A stretch of DNA of 10,251 nucleotides from an uncultured Clostridia bacterium (GCA_946405655.1 CAMJHX010000033.1:1-10251); one strand, 5' to 3'. Counted from the stretch's first letter, positions 1-7,394 are shown. Made by a program: numbers and translations. Notes: generated by a model from the letters alone, not told the origin.

Positions 1-183
1 GAATACATGTGCGTCGGCTGCGCGATCTGCACCACGCACTGCAAGTTCGGCGCGATCCGGATGGAGAAGATCTCCGACGAGGGCAACCTCGAGTACTTCC
101 ACACGCTCGGCCGCATCGCGACGAATCTGCCGAATAAGCTCTCCTCCGTCGCCGTGAAGCACATCGGCCGGATCGGAAAGTAA
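1..183 (+). CDS. C-terminal end of a 4Fe-4S ferredoxin-domain protein (partial)
   Basis: Only the last 60 residues are in the window; the gene begins upstream and stops with TAA at 181-183. The visible part starts inside a ferredoxin-type cluster motif: Cys at visible residues 4, 7, 10 and 14 (CxxCxxCxxxC), enough for one [4Fe-4S] cluster. The residue after the last Cys is Lys rather than the Pro usual in bacterial ferredoxins. About 45 residues follow with no further Cys, including a basic C-terminus. Such a domain at the very end of a polypeptide is typical of redox enzymes such as flavoprotein oxidoreductases (PreA/PreT- or GltD-like), but the catalytic part is outside the window, so the enzyme cannot be named. 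The stop codon lies 6 bases before the hypA-like start, so the two are almost certainly co-transcribed. A cytoplasmic electron-transfer role is inferred. Confidence 0.8.
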   Translation, partial: EYMCVGCAICTTHCKFGAIRMEKISDEGNLEYFHTLGRIATNLPNKLSSVAVKHIGRIGK

Positions 184-189
184 GAAACC

Positions 190-540
190 ATGCACGAGAT
201 CGGCATTGTACGTCAGATCGTCCGCACCGTGACGGACTTCGCGCAAGCCAACGGCATCGGCGAGATCGCCGAGGTCGTGGTCGACTGCGGCGAGCTCTCG
301 CTCGTGATCCCGAAGTATCTGCAGGACATTTACCCCGTCGTGACGGAGGGGACGATTCTGGAAAACACGAAGCTGCTTGTGAACGAGATCCCCGGCATGG
401 CGGAGTGCGACGAGTGCGACGAGATCTTCAACGTCGTGGAGCACAAGGGCTACTGCCCCGCCTGCGGCAGCTTTGAAAAAACGATCCTCTCCGGGCAGGA
501 TTTCGGCATCCGCGAGATCCACGTGCCGGAGGAGGAATGA
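190..540 (+). CDS. hypA: HypA-like nickel metallochaperone
   Basis: The 116-residue product matches HypA/HybF in length and layout. It begins Met-His-Glu; in the family His2 and the N-terminus bind the nickel delivered to [NiFe]-hydrogenase, with HypB as partner. A zinc site follows, with Cys73 and Cys76 (CDEC) and Cys89 and Cys92 (CPAC), the usual two CxxC pairs. The middle segment with VDCGELS and IPKYL fits the alpha/beta fold. The ATG at 190 has a GGAAAG sequence (175-180) at suitable spacing and gives the essential MHE start. The stop overlaps an in-frame upstream ATG of the next gene (537-540). No hypB, hypC-F or hydrogenase gene is in the window, which is odd for hypA. The fold assignment is strong; that it serves a hydrogenase is not shown by the context and it may serve another metalloenzyme. 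Confidence 0.88.
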   Translation: MHEIGIVRQIVRTVTDFAQANGIGEIAEVVVDCGELSLVIPKYLQDIYPVVTEGTILENTKLLVNEIPGMAECDECDEIFNVVEHKGYCPACGSFEKTILSGQDFGIREIHVPEEE

Positions 541-548
541 CAGAAAAC

Positions 549-554
549 GGAGGG
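549..554 (+). promoter_or_regulatory. Ribosome binding site that sets the panB start
   Basis: GGAGGG sits 9 bases before the ATG at 564. An earlier in-frame ATG at 537 overlaps the hypA stop as ATGA but has no comparable site. The 564 start also begins the protein at a point matching the PanB N-terminus. Confidence 0.75.
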
Positions 555-563
555 TATATCGCT

Positions 564-1430
564 ATGGCAAAGAAAAAGACAATTCTGGATCTGCAGAAGA
601 TGAAGGAAACCGGCGAGCAGGCCGTCTGGATGGTCATCTATGACGCCTGCCTTGCCGCCTGCGCCGAGGAGGCCGGGATGGACATGATCCTCGTGGGCGA
701 TTCCATGGGCATGATCATCTACGGCTGGGAGGGCACCGTGCCCGTGACGATGGACATGTCCATCGCCCACTGCCAGGGCGTCCGCCGCGGCGCGCCGAAC
801 ACCTATCTCATCGGCGATATGCCCTTCGGCGCGTATCACGCCAGCTGCGCCGACGCGGTCAACAACGCCGTCCGCTTCGTAAAAGAAGGCGGCGTGGACG
901 CGATTAAGCTCGAGGGCGGCGTCGCCGTGGCGGACAAGATCGAGGCGATCTCGAAGGCGGGCATCGTCGTCTTCGGCCACGTGGGGCTCACGCCGCAGTC
1001 CTCCGCCGCGATGGGCGGCTTCAAGGTGCAGGGCAAGAACACCGCCGCGGCCAAGGCGGTCATCGACGACGCCGTCGCCGTCTACAAGGCGGGCGCGCGC
1101 TGCCTGCTCTTAGAGGGCGTGCCGGAGGAGACGGCGAGCTTCATCCACAAGCTCCTGCCGATCCCGGTCTACGGCATCGGCGCGGGCGCCGACTGCGACG
1201 GGCAGGTGCTCCTCGCCGCCGACGCGCTCGGCGTTTACAAGAACTTCACGCCGAAGTTCGCCAAGAAATACTGCAGCCTCGGCGAGATCGCGACCAAGGG
1301 CATGGAGGATTATATTAGCGATGTCAAGTCCGGCGCCTTCCCCGCCCCGGAGCACAAATATAAATTCACCGGCGACAAGGACGAGTTTGCCGCCTTCCTC
1401 GCCGAATACGAAAAGGAACTCGATCTGTAA
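564..1430 (+). CDS. panB: 3-methyl-2-oxobutanoate hydroxymethyltransferase (PanB-type)
   Basis: PanB transfers a hydroxymethyl group from 5,10-methylene-tetrahydrofolate to 2-oxoisovalerate, giving ketopantoate, the first step toward pantothenate and CoA, in the cytoplasm. From ATG 564 the product is 288 residues, about 25 longer than E. coli PanB because of a charged C-terminal tail. Family motifs appear in order: VGDSMGM (Asp46 and Ser47), RRGAPN, GDMPF (Asp85), IKLEGG (Lys115, Glu117), GHVGLTPQS, GGFKVQG, LLEGVP (Glu184, the catalytic Glu position) and GIGAG. These cover the metal- and substrate-binding residues of the (beta/alpha)8 barrel. The usual TAYD and GYDSTLPVT segments read VIYD and GWEGTVPVT, so this is a divergent member. 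The gene is followed 15 bases later by an aminotransferase that could make its oxo-acid substrate. No panC, panD or panE is visible. PanB membership is near certain; the exact substrate is less so. Confidence 0.9.
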   Translation: MAKKKTILDLQKMKETGEQAVWMVIYDACLAACAEEAGMDMILVGDSMGMIIYGWEGTVPVTMDMSIAHCQGVRRGAPNTYLIGDMPFGAYHASCADAVNNAVRFVKEGGVDAIKLEGGVAVADKIEAISKAGIVVFGHVGLTPQSSAAMGGFKVQGKNTAAAKAVIDDAVAVYKAGARCLLLEGVPEETASFIHKLLPIPVYGIGAGADCDGQVLLAADALGVYKNFTPKFAKKYCSLGEIATKGMEDYISDVKSGAFPAPEHKYKFTGDKDEFAAFLAEYEKELDL

Positions 1431-1445
1431 ACGAGGAGGGAGCCC

Positions 1446-2642
1446 ATGCCTGAATTTGCAAAGCGGCTGGCGTACATGGAGCAGACCGCCGAGGTGCTGC
1501 GCGGTCTCTTCGGCGCGATGAGCGATCCGTCGATCATCTCCTTCGGCGGCGGGGCTCCGGCGTCCGTGGCGCTCCCGGTCGAGCAGCTGCATGAGATTGC
1601 GGATGAGGTCCTCCGCCGCGAGGGGCGCGGCGTGGAGGCGCTGCAGTACGGGCCCGTGCCCGGCGTGCGCCAGCTGCGCGAGATCGTGGCGGACAAGCTC
1701 TTAAAGCCCAACGGCGTCGACGCCGATCCCGACGATATCCTCATCGTGAACGGCGGGCTCGAGACGATGAACCTCCTGTGCCAGGTGTTCATCAGCCCGG
1801 GCGACGTGATTCTCTGCGAATCGCCGTCGTTCGTCCACTGCGTGGAGATCTTCGAGATGTTCGAGGCCAGGTGCATCGGCTGCGAGATGGACGATCACGG
1901 CATCGTCGTGGAGGACGTGGAGGCGAAGATCCGAAAGTACCACCCGAAGATGGTGTACGTCATCCCGACCTTCCAGAACCCGACGGGCAAGACCCTCCCC
2001 GCCGAGCGGAGACGCGCGCTCGCCGAGCTCGGCAGCAAATATGACGTGATCATCCTCGAGGATGATCCCTACCGCGACCTGCGCTATTCGGGAGAGCCGC
2101 TCCTGCCCATCCAGTCCTATGACCGGACGGGTCACACCGTCATGGCGGGCAGCTTTTCCAAGATCTTCTCCCCCGGCAGCCGACTCGGCTATGTGCACGC
2201 GGCGAAGGAGATCATCGCGCACCTCATCGACGCGAAGATCGCCACGAACTCCCACACGGCGATGCTGCCGCAGATTCTCTGCGCGGAGTTCTTCGCGCGC
2301 GGGTACTTCGACGAGCATCTCAAAAATCTCTGCGCGGTGCACAAGACGCGGCGCGACGCGATGATGGCGGCGCTCGAGAAGTATATGCCCGCGGGCACGA
2401 AGTGGGTCTTCCCGGACGGCGGCCTCTTCAGCTGGGTGGAGCTCCCCGGCGGGATCGACGCGACGGCGCTCTTGAAGGAAGCGAAAGCCTCCGGCGTCGC
2501 CTACATCGCGGGCGAGGGCTTCTTCGCCGACAAGCGCGGCGAGGGGAAAAACTGCATGCGCATCTCCTTCGGCAACGTCACGCCCGAGCAGATCGCGCTC
2601 GGCATGCAGCGGCTGGGGAAGCTGATCCAGAGCAAGCTCTGA
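1446..2642 (+). CDS. PLP-dependent fold-type I aminotransferase (LysN/MocR-domain class)
   Basis: The 398-residue product is a class I/II aminotransferase related to 2-aminoadipate/branched-chain aminotransferases of the LysN group. Visible markers: PTFQNPTG with Asn178, EDDPY with Asp206 and Tyr209 for the cofactor ring, SFSK with Lys239 as the Schiff-base lysine, SRLGY with Arg246 for the PLP phosphate, and MRISF with Arg372 for the substrate carboxylate. Length and order match the family, and there is no N-terminal winged-helix domain, so it is an enzyme and not a full MocR regulator. GAGGAGGGA at 1433-1441 precedes the ATG; the gap to panB is 15 bases, so it is the last gene of that operon. 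Given panB next door, amination or deamination of valine/2-oxoisovalerate is a reasonable guess, but aromatic or aminoadipate substrates are equally common in the family. Confidence 0.88.
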   Translation: MPEFAKRLAYMEQTAEVLRGLFGAMSDPSIISFGGGAPASVALPVEQLHEIADEVLRREGRGVEALQYGPVPGVRQLREIVADKLLKPNGVDADPDDILIVNGGLETMNLLCQVFISPGDVILCESPSFVHCVEIFEMFEARCIGCEMDDHGIVVEDVEAKIRKYHPKMVYVIPTFQNPTGKTLPAERRRALAELGSKYDVIILEDDPYRDLRYSGEPLLPIQSYDRTGHTVMAGSFSKIFSPGSRLGYVHAAKEIIAHLIDAKIATNSHTAMLPQILCAEFFARGYFDEHLKNLCAVHKTRRDAMMAALEKYMPAGTKWVFPDGGLFSWVELPGGIDATALLKEAKASGVAYIAGEGFFADKRGEGKNCMRISFGNVTPEQIALGMQRLGKLIQSKL

Positions 2643-2666
2643 ATCCGTTTTTCAATGCAACAATAT

Positions 2667-2694
2667 GGGAGGGGCAAGCCCCTCCCGTTTTTTT
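2667..2694 (+). terminator. Intrinsic terminator of the Fe-S/hypA/panB/aminotransferase operon
   Basis: A perfect GC-rich stem (GGGAGGGGC at 2667-2675 with GCCCCTCCC at 2678-2686) is followed by G and seven T residues (2688-2694), starting 24 bases after the aminotransferase stop. A near copy stands after the GntR gene at 9137-9163. Confidence 0.9.
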
Positions 2695-3017
2695 GCACCG
2701 CACCCAAAAAGGGCTGCAGGGCGGGGACCTGTGCCCCGCCGTGACACTGCATCGGAACGCGGCGGCCCACAGGTGGCTGCCGTGACCAATTTGACAAATT
2801 CGGCGGCGGCAAGCCACCGCCCTACGTTCTCTTTTTGTGCGCAGCATCATCTGCGGGCGACCGCAGGTCGCCCCTACAGCAGATGATTGTGCCGACGTAA
2901 TTCGCCCGGGATTGGCATTGTGGTTGGTGCATTCCGCGCGGGCCGCCGAGGGCGTCCGCCCCTACGAAAACTGCGAAGCGGATTCGCCGAAACACGGCGC
3001 ATCAATGCTCATACGGC
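2695..3017. repeat. Non-coding mosaic of GC-rich REP-like hairpins
   Basis: This stretch between convergent genes has no credible gene. It holds five hairpins: 2720-2740 (GGCGGGG/CCCCGCC), 2760-2782 (arms CGGCGGCC/GGCTGCCG with one G-T pair), 2802-2821 (one mismatch), 2846-2887 (nested, nearly perfect) and 2940-2961 (imperfect). Three end in a shared edge: CCGCCCTACG at 2817, TCGCCCCTACA at 2868 and CCGCCCCTACG at 2956. Short GC-rich palindromes with a common edge between convergent genes are typical of dispersed REP-like elements of GC-rich Clostridia. Copy number in this genome cannot be seen from the window. Confidence 0.6.
2846..2887. repeat. Nested perfect palindrome within the intergenic mosaic
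   Basis: The outer arms ATCATCTGC (2846-2854) and GCAGATGAT (2879-2887) pair over 9 bases. Immediately inside, GGGCGACC (2855-2862) and GGTCGCCC (2866-2873) pair over 8 bases around GCA. Only CTACA (2874-2878) is left as a one-sided bulge. There is no T-tract, so it is not an ordinary terminator. Confidence 0.75.
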
Positions 3018-3058
3018 AAAACGCCGCACCCGGTCGGGTGCGGCGTTTTGTTGTTTTT
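3018..3058. terminator. Terminator at the 3' end of the protease gene, probably bidirectional
   Basis: A perfect 15-bp inverted repeat has arms at 3018-3032 and 3035-3049 around a 2-base spacer. AAAA at the left end and TTTT at the right end give a U-run on each strand; T-rich sequence continues on the plus strand to 3058. It lies 18 bases beyond the protease stop on the minus strand and would also catch plus-strand read-through. Confidence 0.85.
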
Positions 3059-3066
3059 GCAGTGCG

Positions 3067-6000
3067 TTACTGTGCTCTGTACAGGAACGTGACGATCATG
3101 GCGCGGCTGCAGCCCGCGTTGGGATGGAAGATATCCTCGGCGCCGTCGCCGTTTGTGATGCCCTCGGCCACCGCCCAGAGGACGCTGTCGGTAAACCAGG
3201 TGTTCTCCGGCACGTCGGTGAAGGGATTTTCTGCGCCCTCCATCGCCTCTGCGCCCTTCGCGCGGAAGAGGAAGGTGACGATGTGTGCGCGGGTGCATTC
3301 CGCCTTCGGATCGAAGCGGTCGGCGGAGACGCCGTTCGTGACGCCCTCCTGCACCGCCCAGAGGACGGCATTGTAGAAGTAATCGCTCTCCTTCACGTCG
3401 GTGAAGGGATTGACCGTGTCCTCCGACACAGCGGGAGAGCCCGCCGCGCGGTAGAGGAACGTGACCGCCTCGGCGCGGGTGCAGACCGTGAGCGGATCGA
3501 AATGCGTCTCGTCGCGGCCATTCGTGATCTCGTTCACAACCGCCCAGTCGACCGGCTCGTGATACCAGCTGTCCGCGCCGCGGTCAACGTCGACAAACGC
3601 CCTGCTCGGGCAGTTCTCGCCGCCGTCGCAGCCTTCATCCGGTCCGCCGACCTTCTCCCAGTGGGCATAGAGCGTGGTGTCGCCCTCAAAGAGATACAGC
3701 GGCTCCAGCGGCTCGCCGCCCTCGGGCTCCAGGAACCAGCCGAGGAAGGTATAGCCCTCGCGCTCGGCGGGCGGATAGCTCAAAAGCGTATAGGGCAGGC
3801 CCTCCGCCTCGATGGTATACAGCGCCGGCACCGGGCACGCGCCGCCCATGGGATCGAACGTGATCTGATAGCCCTGGGGTATGAACCTGTGCACGTTCAC
3901 ATCGCAGATGCCCGTCAGCGGGAAGGTACCCTCCGGCACCTCGCTGTGCGCGTAAATCTGCGTCCAGCCCTCGCCCACCGCGGTCACGAAACCGTTTTCA
4001 TCCACAGTCGCAACAGACGGGTCCATGGATTCCCAGGTGATCTTGTCGTGCGGGCAGTCCTCCGGCTGAAGGATGGCATGCAGCTGCATCGTCTCGCCGA
4101 GCGCGAGGTAGATTTCCGGCTCGTCGATCGAGATGCTCAGCGGATAATAATCCTCCGAAAGCGTGATGAGCTCGCTCGCGGTGTTGTCCGCGTAGTCCTT
4201 CGCCTCGAGCTGGAGCACATCCGTGCGCAGGCCAAGACCGTTCAGATGCTGCAGGAACGCCTCCAGATCGAGCTCAAGCGTATAAACCCCGTCCGCCTTC
4301 GTGAGGCTCTTTACATAGGGAAGGCTGTCATACCGCCCATACTTCAGCCCGAGATCCGTGACGACGAACGCATCCGGCGAGAGAACCCAGGTGGCCGGCG
4401 CGGCGACGGTGAAGTAGCTCAGCCTGAAGTTGTCCGAAACGGTCAGCCTGAGCGTGCGGCTGCCGGGATCGCCGGAGATCTCATACTGCATTTCCGGCTG
4501 CGTCCAGTCGCAGTAGATGCGCTTGGACCAGCTCTCCACCGTCTCGCCGCCGGCAAGACGGGCCGTCACCGTATAGGTATACCAACCCTCCGGAAGCCAC
4601 TCGCCCTCCTCGTCAAACGCATAGAACGAGCCCTGCGCATCCAGCTGATTTTCCATAAACTCCTGAAAATCGCCGTCGCCCGTGACGCAGGCGCGGCGGA
4701 CGTTCGTCTGCTCATGCTGCTCGACGATCTCCCCGTCCTCGTTGGTCAGCACCGCTCTGACCCACGCTGCGGGGCGCAGCAGAACGGTGCGGCTCCGAAA
4801 GCCGCTGAAGAGGTACTCTCCCGTCGGAGAGATTGAGGCGGCGTCCGGATCCACATAGGGCACGGTGTGAAAGTTTCCGTATTCATCCACGGATTCCACG
4901 AGCTCTGCCGGGTTGGTGCCGAGCTCCGTGTCTGTGAAAGTCACCAGACGCGGCGCAGCGTGCGCGCCCTCCAGATCCAGCAGCGGGGCGGCCTCCCAGT
5001 CGCCTACAAAGGCCAGATACGGCAGACCGAGATCCGAGCCGGAGCTGTCCTCGGCATAGAGGCGCACAAAGCCGTCGAGGAAGACGCCGTTTTCCGCCGC
5101 GGCGACCGCCTCGCGGAAGGCGTCGGTCACGGTGAGCGTGACGGTGACGGTCTGCTCGCCCCCGGCGGGAACGGAGATCACGTCACGAATCTGAACATCC
5201 ACGCCCCTGCCGGCGTAGTTCGTGGAGGTGAGCTGGAAGCGGCCGTCGGCCATATCCTGCGCGAGCGCAAGCACCTCGGAGCGATAGGTCAGCGGCTCAT
5301 TCGTGAGATTGTGCACCGTGAAGGAGAAGGTAAAGGGCCCCTCCCCGGCGCCGAGCTCGGCCTTGGGGCGCTCAGAGCCCGGCACGGAGATCCATGCCTT
5401 CGCGTCCATGGCAGAGACGATGTTGCCCATGCCCGCACCCTGCCGCAGCGGGGAGATGAAGCCGCCGCCGTTGATCGGATCCGTCACGGGCTCGGCAGAG
5501 CACATGAGCAGCGTTTCGGCCAGCTGCGTGAGCGTGAGCGGCGTATCATAGTTTTTCTCCTTCAGATACTGCCGCAGCAAAAGGAGCTCGCCTGCCGCCT
5601 GGGGCGAGGACATGGACGTGCCGGACATGCGCTCATATGCGTCCGTGCTCCCGGTGACGGAGGAATAGACCTGCGCGCCGATGGCGGCGATCTCCGGCTT
5701 GAGCTTCAGCTCGGGCGCCGGGCCCCAGCTGGTGGAGTTGTCCGGCGGACAGGCTGTGACCCGCTCTCCGTCGACGGAGATGCGCAGCTGCCCGTCCAGA
5801 ATGGTTCTGGCAGCGTCATAGGAGAAGAACAAAAGCGGAACCTTTCCGTCCTCCACTGAAAAGCCGCTGGCATACTGCCAGGTATCGTCCAGGCAGAACA
5901 CAATCAGCCTTGCGCCGGACTCCTGCGCGCGCAGATAGAGCTGGCTGTAGCCGCCCCAGTAATCGCGCAGATCCAGAAAGACGGCGGCGCCTGCACACTC

Positions 6001-7263
6001 GGCGGGATATTCGCCGCTGCCGTCGCCGCAGTCCACGGCGTCGAGCTCCGTCTCTCCGAGTGTGGACAGCGGCGGGATCGTGCCGTCGCTGCCGTTTGCG
6101 CCGTCAACCGCGTAATAATCCTGACCGCCGGCATGGATGCACTCGTAGGACCGCATGGTCATGTTCGCAACGGCCAGCGCGGCGTCATAGGACGCAGGAC
6201 TGCCGACGGTGCTGCCGTCCGGCATGGTGACCGGCGTCGGCCAGCCCAGCACGCCAAACGGGCCCTCGTTGCCCGCAGAGCAGCAGAGCGTCACGTCCGC
6301 GGCGCGGAGATTTTCATACACGCGCTGCGTGGTCTCATTCGGATATTCGGCAAAGCCGTCGGGCATGCCGAGGCTCATGTTCACGCAGTCCGCACCGAGC
6401 ACCACGGCGTCCTCCAGCGCGGCGAGGATGGCGTCCTCGTCGGAGCTGTCGTTCCAGTCAAACACCTTCATATACAGCAGCTGCGCATCCGGCGCAACGC
6501 CGATGATCTCGCCGCCGTTGGCCGCGGCGATGCCGGAGACGTGCGTGCCGTGCGGATTCTCGCTCGTCAGATCCGCATCGTGGTCATAGTAGTCGAAGCA
6601 GAAGGGAATCTTGTCGCTGCGCCAGAGCGCGTCCGCGCTCGCCTCCTCCGCGATGGTCAGCGAGGGCAGCTTCTCGGCAACGTCCGCCTTGGAGAGCTTC
6701 GGATTCGGCACCGTGCCGGAGAAGGCCTCATGCTCGGGCAGGAGCATCGTGTCCAGCACGGCGATGACCTGGCCCTCGCCGGTATAGCCGCGCGCATGCG
6801 CGTCCAGCGCGCCGACGGCGGACTGCGAATCGGCGTTGACCCAGCCGCCCTCGGGCTCCACGAGCGTGTAGGTCTGCGCGACAAAGGCGTTGCGCACGCC
6901 CTTCAGCGCGCGAATCTCATCGAGGACCCCCTCCGGCGCCGTGAGGGAGAAGCCCTGCAGCAGCACGGAATAGTCATAGCCGAAGACGACCTCCGGCGCA
7001 TCCTCGCCCTCCGCGGAGAGCGGGGCCGCCGTCTCCACGAGCTCGCGGATGGCGTCCTTCACGTCCTCGCGCGAGGGTGTGGAGACAAAGAGGCTCAGCG
7101 GGAACGCCTTGGGTTCCTCGAGCTCCACGATCATGCGCACCGGCTCGCCGGGGTCCCCGGCCGCCGGAGCCGCCTCCTGCGCCGCCCGCGCCGGCACAGC
7201 GCCGACCGTGAGGCTCAGCAGCAGAATCGCCGCAAGCAGGAGCGAGAGTCCTTTTCGTTTCAT
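3067..7263 (-). CDS. Secreted SLH-anchored subtilisin-like (S8) serine protease
   Basis: A 1398-residue extracellular protease. Numbered from the ATG at 7263: signal peptide about 1-27 (MKRK, hydrophobic core, ARA cleavage site); I9-like propeptide about 43-135; S8 catalytic domain with Asp171 (VLDT), His238 (PHGTHVSG), oxyanion Asn332 (SAGNEGP) and Ser550 (GTSMSSP). A protease-associated (PA)-like insert lies at about 400-505, between Asn and Ser, as in lactocepin and C5a peptidase. Fn3-like beta modules follow at about 634-750 and 890-1035, a Big_2 Ig-like domain at 1042-1125, an InlB B-repeat/Flg_new module at 1131-1205 (TFDPMGG, GYTFLGWF, LYAHW) and three SLH repeats at 1222-1275, 1285-1336 and 1346-1398. 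SLH domains hold proteins to secondary cell-wall polymer, so the enzyme should sit on the cell surface and cut external proteins or peptides. All catalytic residues are present. An ATG two codons upstream (7269) is too close to the ribosome site. Monocistronic, with its own terminator. Confidence 0.93.
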   Translation of the reverse strand: MKRKGLSLLLAAILLLSLTVGAVPARAAQEAAPAAGDPGEPVRMIVELEEPKAFPLSLFVSTPSREDVKDAIRELVETAAPLSAEGEDAPEVVFGYDYSVLLQGFSLTAPEGVLDEIRALKGVRNAFVAQTYTLVEPEGGWVNADSQSAVGALDAHARGYTGEGQVIAVLDTMLLPEHEAFSGTVPNPKLSKADVAEKLPSLTIAEEASADALWRSDKIPFCFDYYDHDADLTSENPHGTHVSGIAAANGGEIIGVAPDAQLLYMKVFDWNDSSDEDAILAALEDAVVLGADCVNMSLGMPDGFAEYPNETTQRVYENLRAADVTLCCSAGNEGPFGVLGWPTPVTMPDGSTVGSPASYDAALAVANMTMRSYECIHAGGQDYYAVDGANGSDGTIPPLSTLGETELDAVDCGDGSGEYPAECAGAAVFLDLRDYWGGYSQLYLRAQESGARLIVFCLDDTWQYASGFSVEDGKVPLLFFSYDAARTILDGQLRISVDGERVTACPPDNSTSWGPAPELKLKPEIAAIGAQVYSSVTGSTDAYERMSGTSMSSPQAAGELLLLRQYLKEKNYDTPLTLTQLAETLLMCSAEPVTDPINGGGFISPLRQGAGMGNIVSAMDAKAWISVPGSERPKAELGAGEGPFTFSFTVHNLTNEPLTYRSEVLALAQDMADGRFQLTSTNYAGRGVDVQIRDVISVPAGGEQTVTVTLTVTDAFREAVAAAENGVFLDGFVRLYAEDSSGSDLGLPYLAFVGDWEAAPLLDLEGAHAAPRLVTFTDTELGTNPAELVESVDEYGNFHTVPYVDPDAASISPTGEYLFSGFRSRTVLLRPAAWVRAVLTNEDGEIVEQHEQTNVRRACVTGDGDFQEFMENQLDAQGSFYAFDEEGEWLPEGWYTYTVTARLAGGETVESWSKRIYCDWTQPEMQYEISGDPGSRTLRLTVSDNFRLSYFTVAAPATWVLSPDAFVVTDLGLKYGRYDSLPYVKSLTKADGVYTLELDLEAFLQHLNGLGLRTDVLQLEAKDYADNTASELITLSEDYYPLSISIDEPEIYLALGETMQLHAILQPEDCPHDKITWESMDPSVATVDENGFVTAVGEGWTQIYAHSEVPEGTFPLTGICDVNVHRFIPQGYQITFDPMGGACPVPALYTIEAEGLPYTLLSYPPAEREGYTFLGWFLEPEGGEPLEPLYLFEGDTTLYAHWEKVGGPDEGCDGGENCPSRAFVDVDRGADSWYHEPVDWAVVNEITNGRDETHFDPLTVCTRAEAVTFLYRAAGSPAVSEDTVNPFTDVKESDYFYNAVLWAVQEGVTNGVSADRFDPKAECTRAHIVTFLFRAKGAEAMEGAENPFTDVPENTWFTDSVLWAVAEGITNGDGAEDIFHPNAGCSRAMIVTFLYRAQ

Positions 7264-7271
7264 TTGCATTT

Positions 7272-7277
7272 CCTCCT
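7272..7277 (-). promoter_or_regulatory. Ribosome binding site that sets the protease start
   Basis: On the minus strand AGGAGG lies 8 bases before the ATG at 7263 but only 2 bases before the alternative ATG at 7269. The downstream codon, giving MKRKGL, is therefore preferred. Confidence 0.75.
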
Positions 7278-7281
7278 GTGG

Positions 7282-7305
7282 TGTTCACAATTTGGATCAT
7301 GAACA
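7282..7305. repeat. Short inverted repeat in the protease leader
   Basis: TGTTCA (7282-7287) and TGAACA (7300-7305) face each other across 12 bases just upstream of the protease ribosome binding site. It could be a protein-binding site or a weak leader hairpin. No convincing -35/-10 pair was found in the 7306-7356 leader. Confidence 0.3.
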
Positions 7306-7356
7306 GATTACCATACAAGCGGCGAAAAATCCACGCCTGTAGTGTAATTAAGAGTT

Positions 7357-7394
7357 AAAAAAGAACGCCGCAAACCAACCGGTCTGTGACGTTC
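7357..7394 (-). terminator. Intrinsic terminator of the acyltransferase gene
   Basis: On the minus strand a stem with arms at 7381-7394 and 7363-7376 pairs 13 of 14 positions, one of them a second-site wobble pair, around a 4-base loop. Six T residues (7362-7357 on the minus strand) follow. It begins 13 bases after the stop codon and insulates the downstream protease gene from acyltransferase transcription. Confidence 0.85.

Noticed and set aside
537..563. ATG at 537 as the panB start (ATGA overlap with hypA)
   Set aside because: It would add 9 residues not seen in PanB, and the GGAGGG site is placed for the ATG at 564.
1110..1876. Minus-strand frames across the panB/aminotransferase junction
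   Set aside because: They are shadows of strongly supported plus-strand genes and show no domain or start signal.
2695..3017. Possible CRISPR array or small RNA gene in the hairpin-rich gap
   Set aside because: The repeats are palindromes of different sequence and unequal spacing, with no regular repeat-spacer pattern. No promoter leading into a defined RNA was seen.
2887..4836. A 649-codon open frame on the plus strand opposite the protease gene
   Set aside because: The protein is rich in Arg, Ala, His and Leu with no motif, no signal and no good ribosome site. It is a GC-driven mirror of the real protease frame, which has full catalytic and SLH motifs. The same applies to the plus-strand frames at 4867-5859 and 6133-7302.
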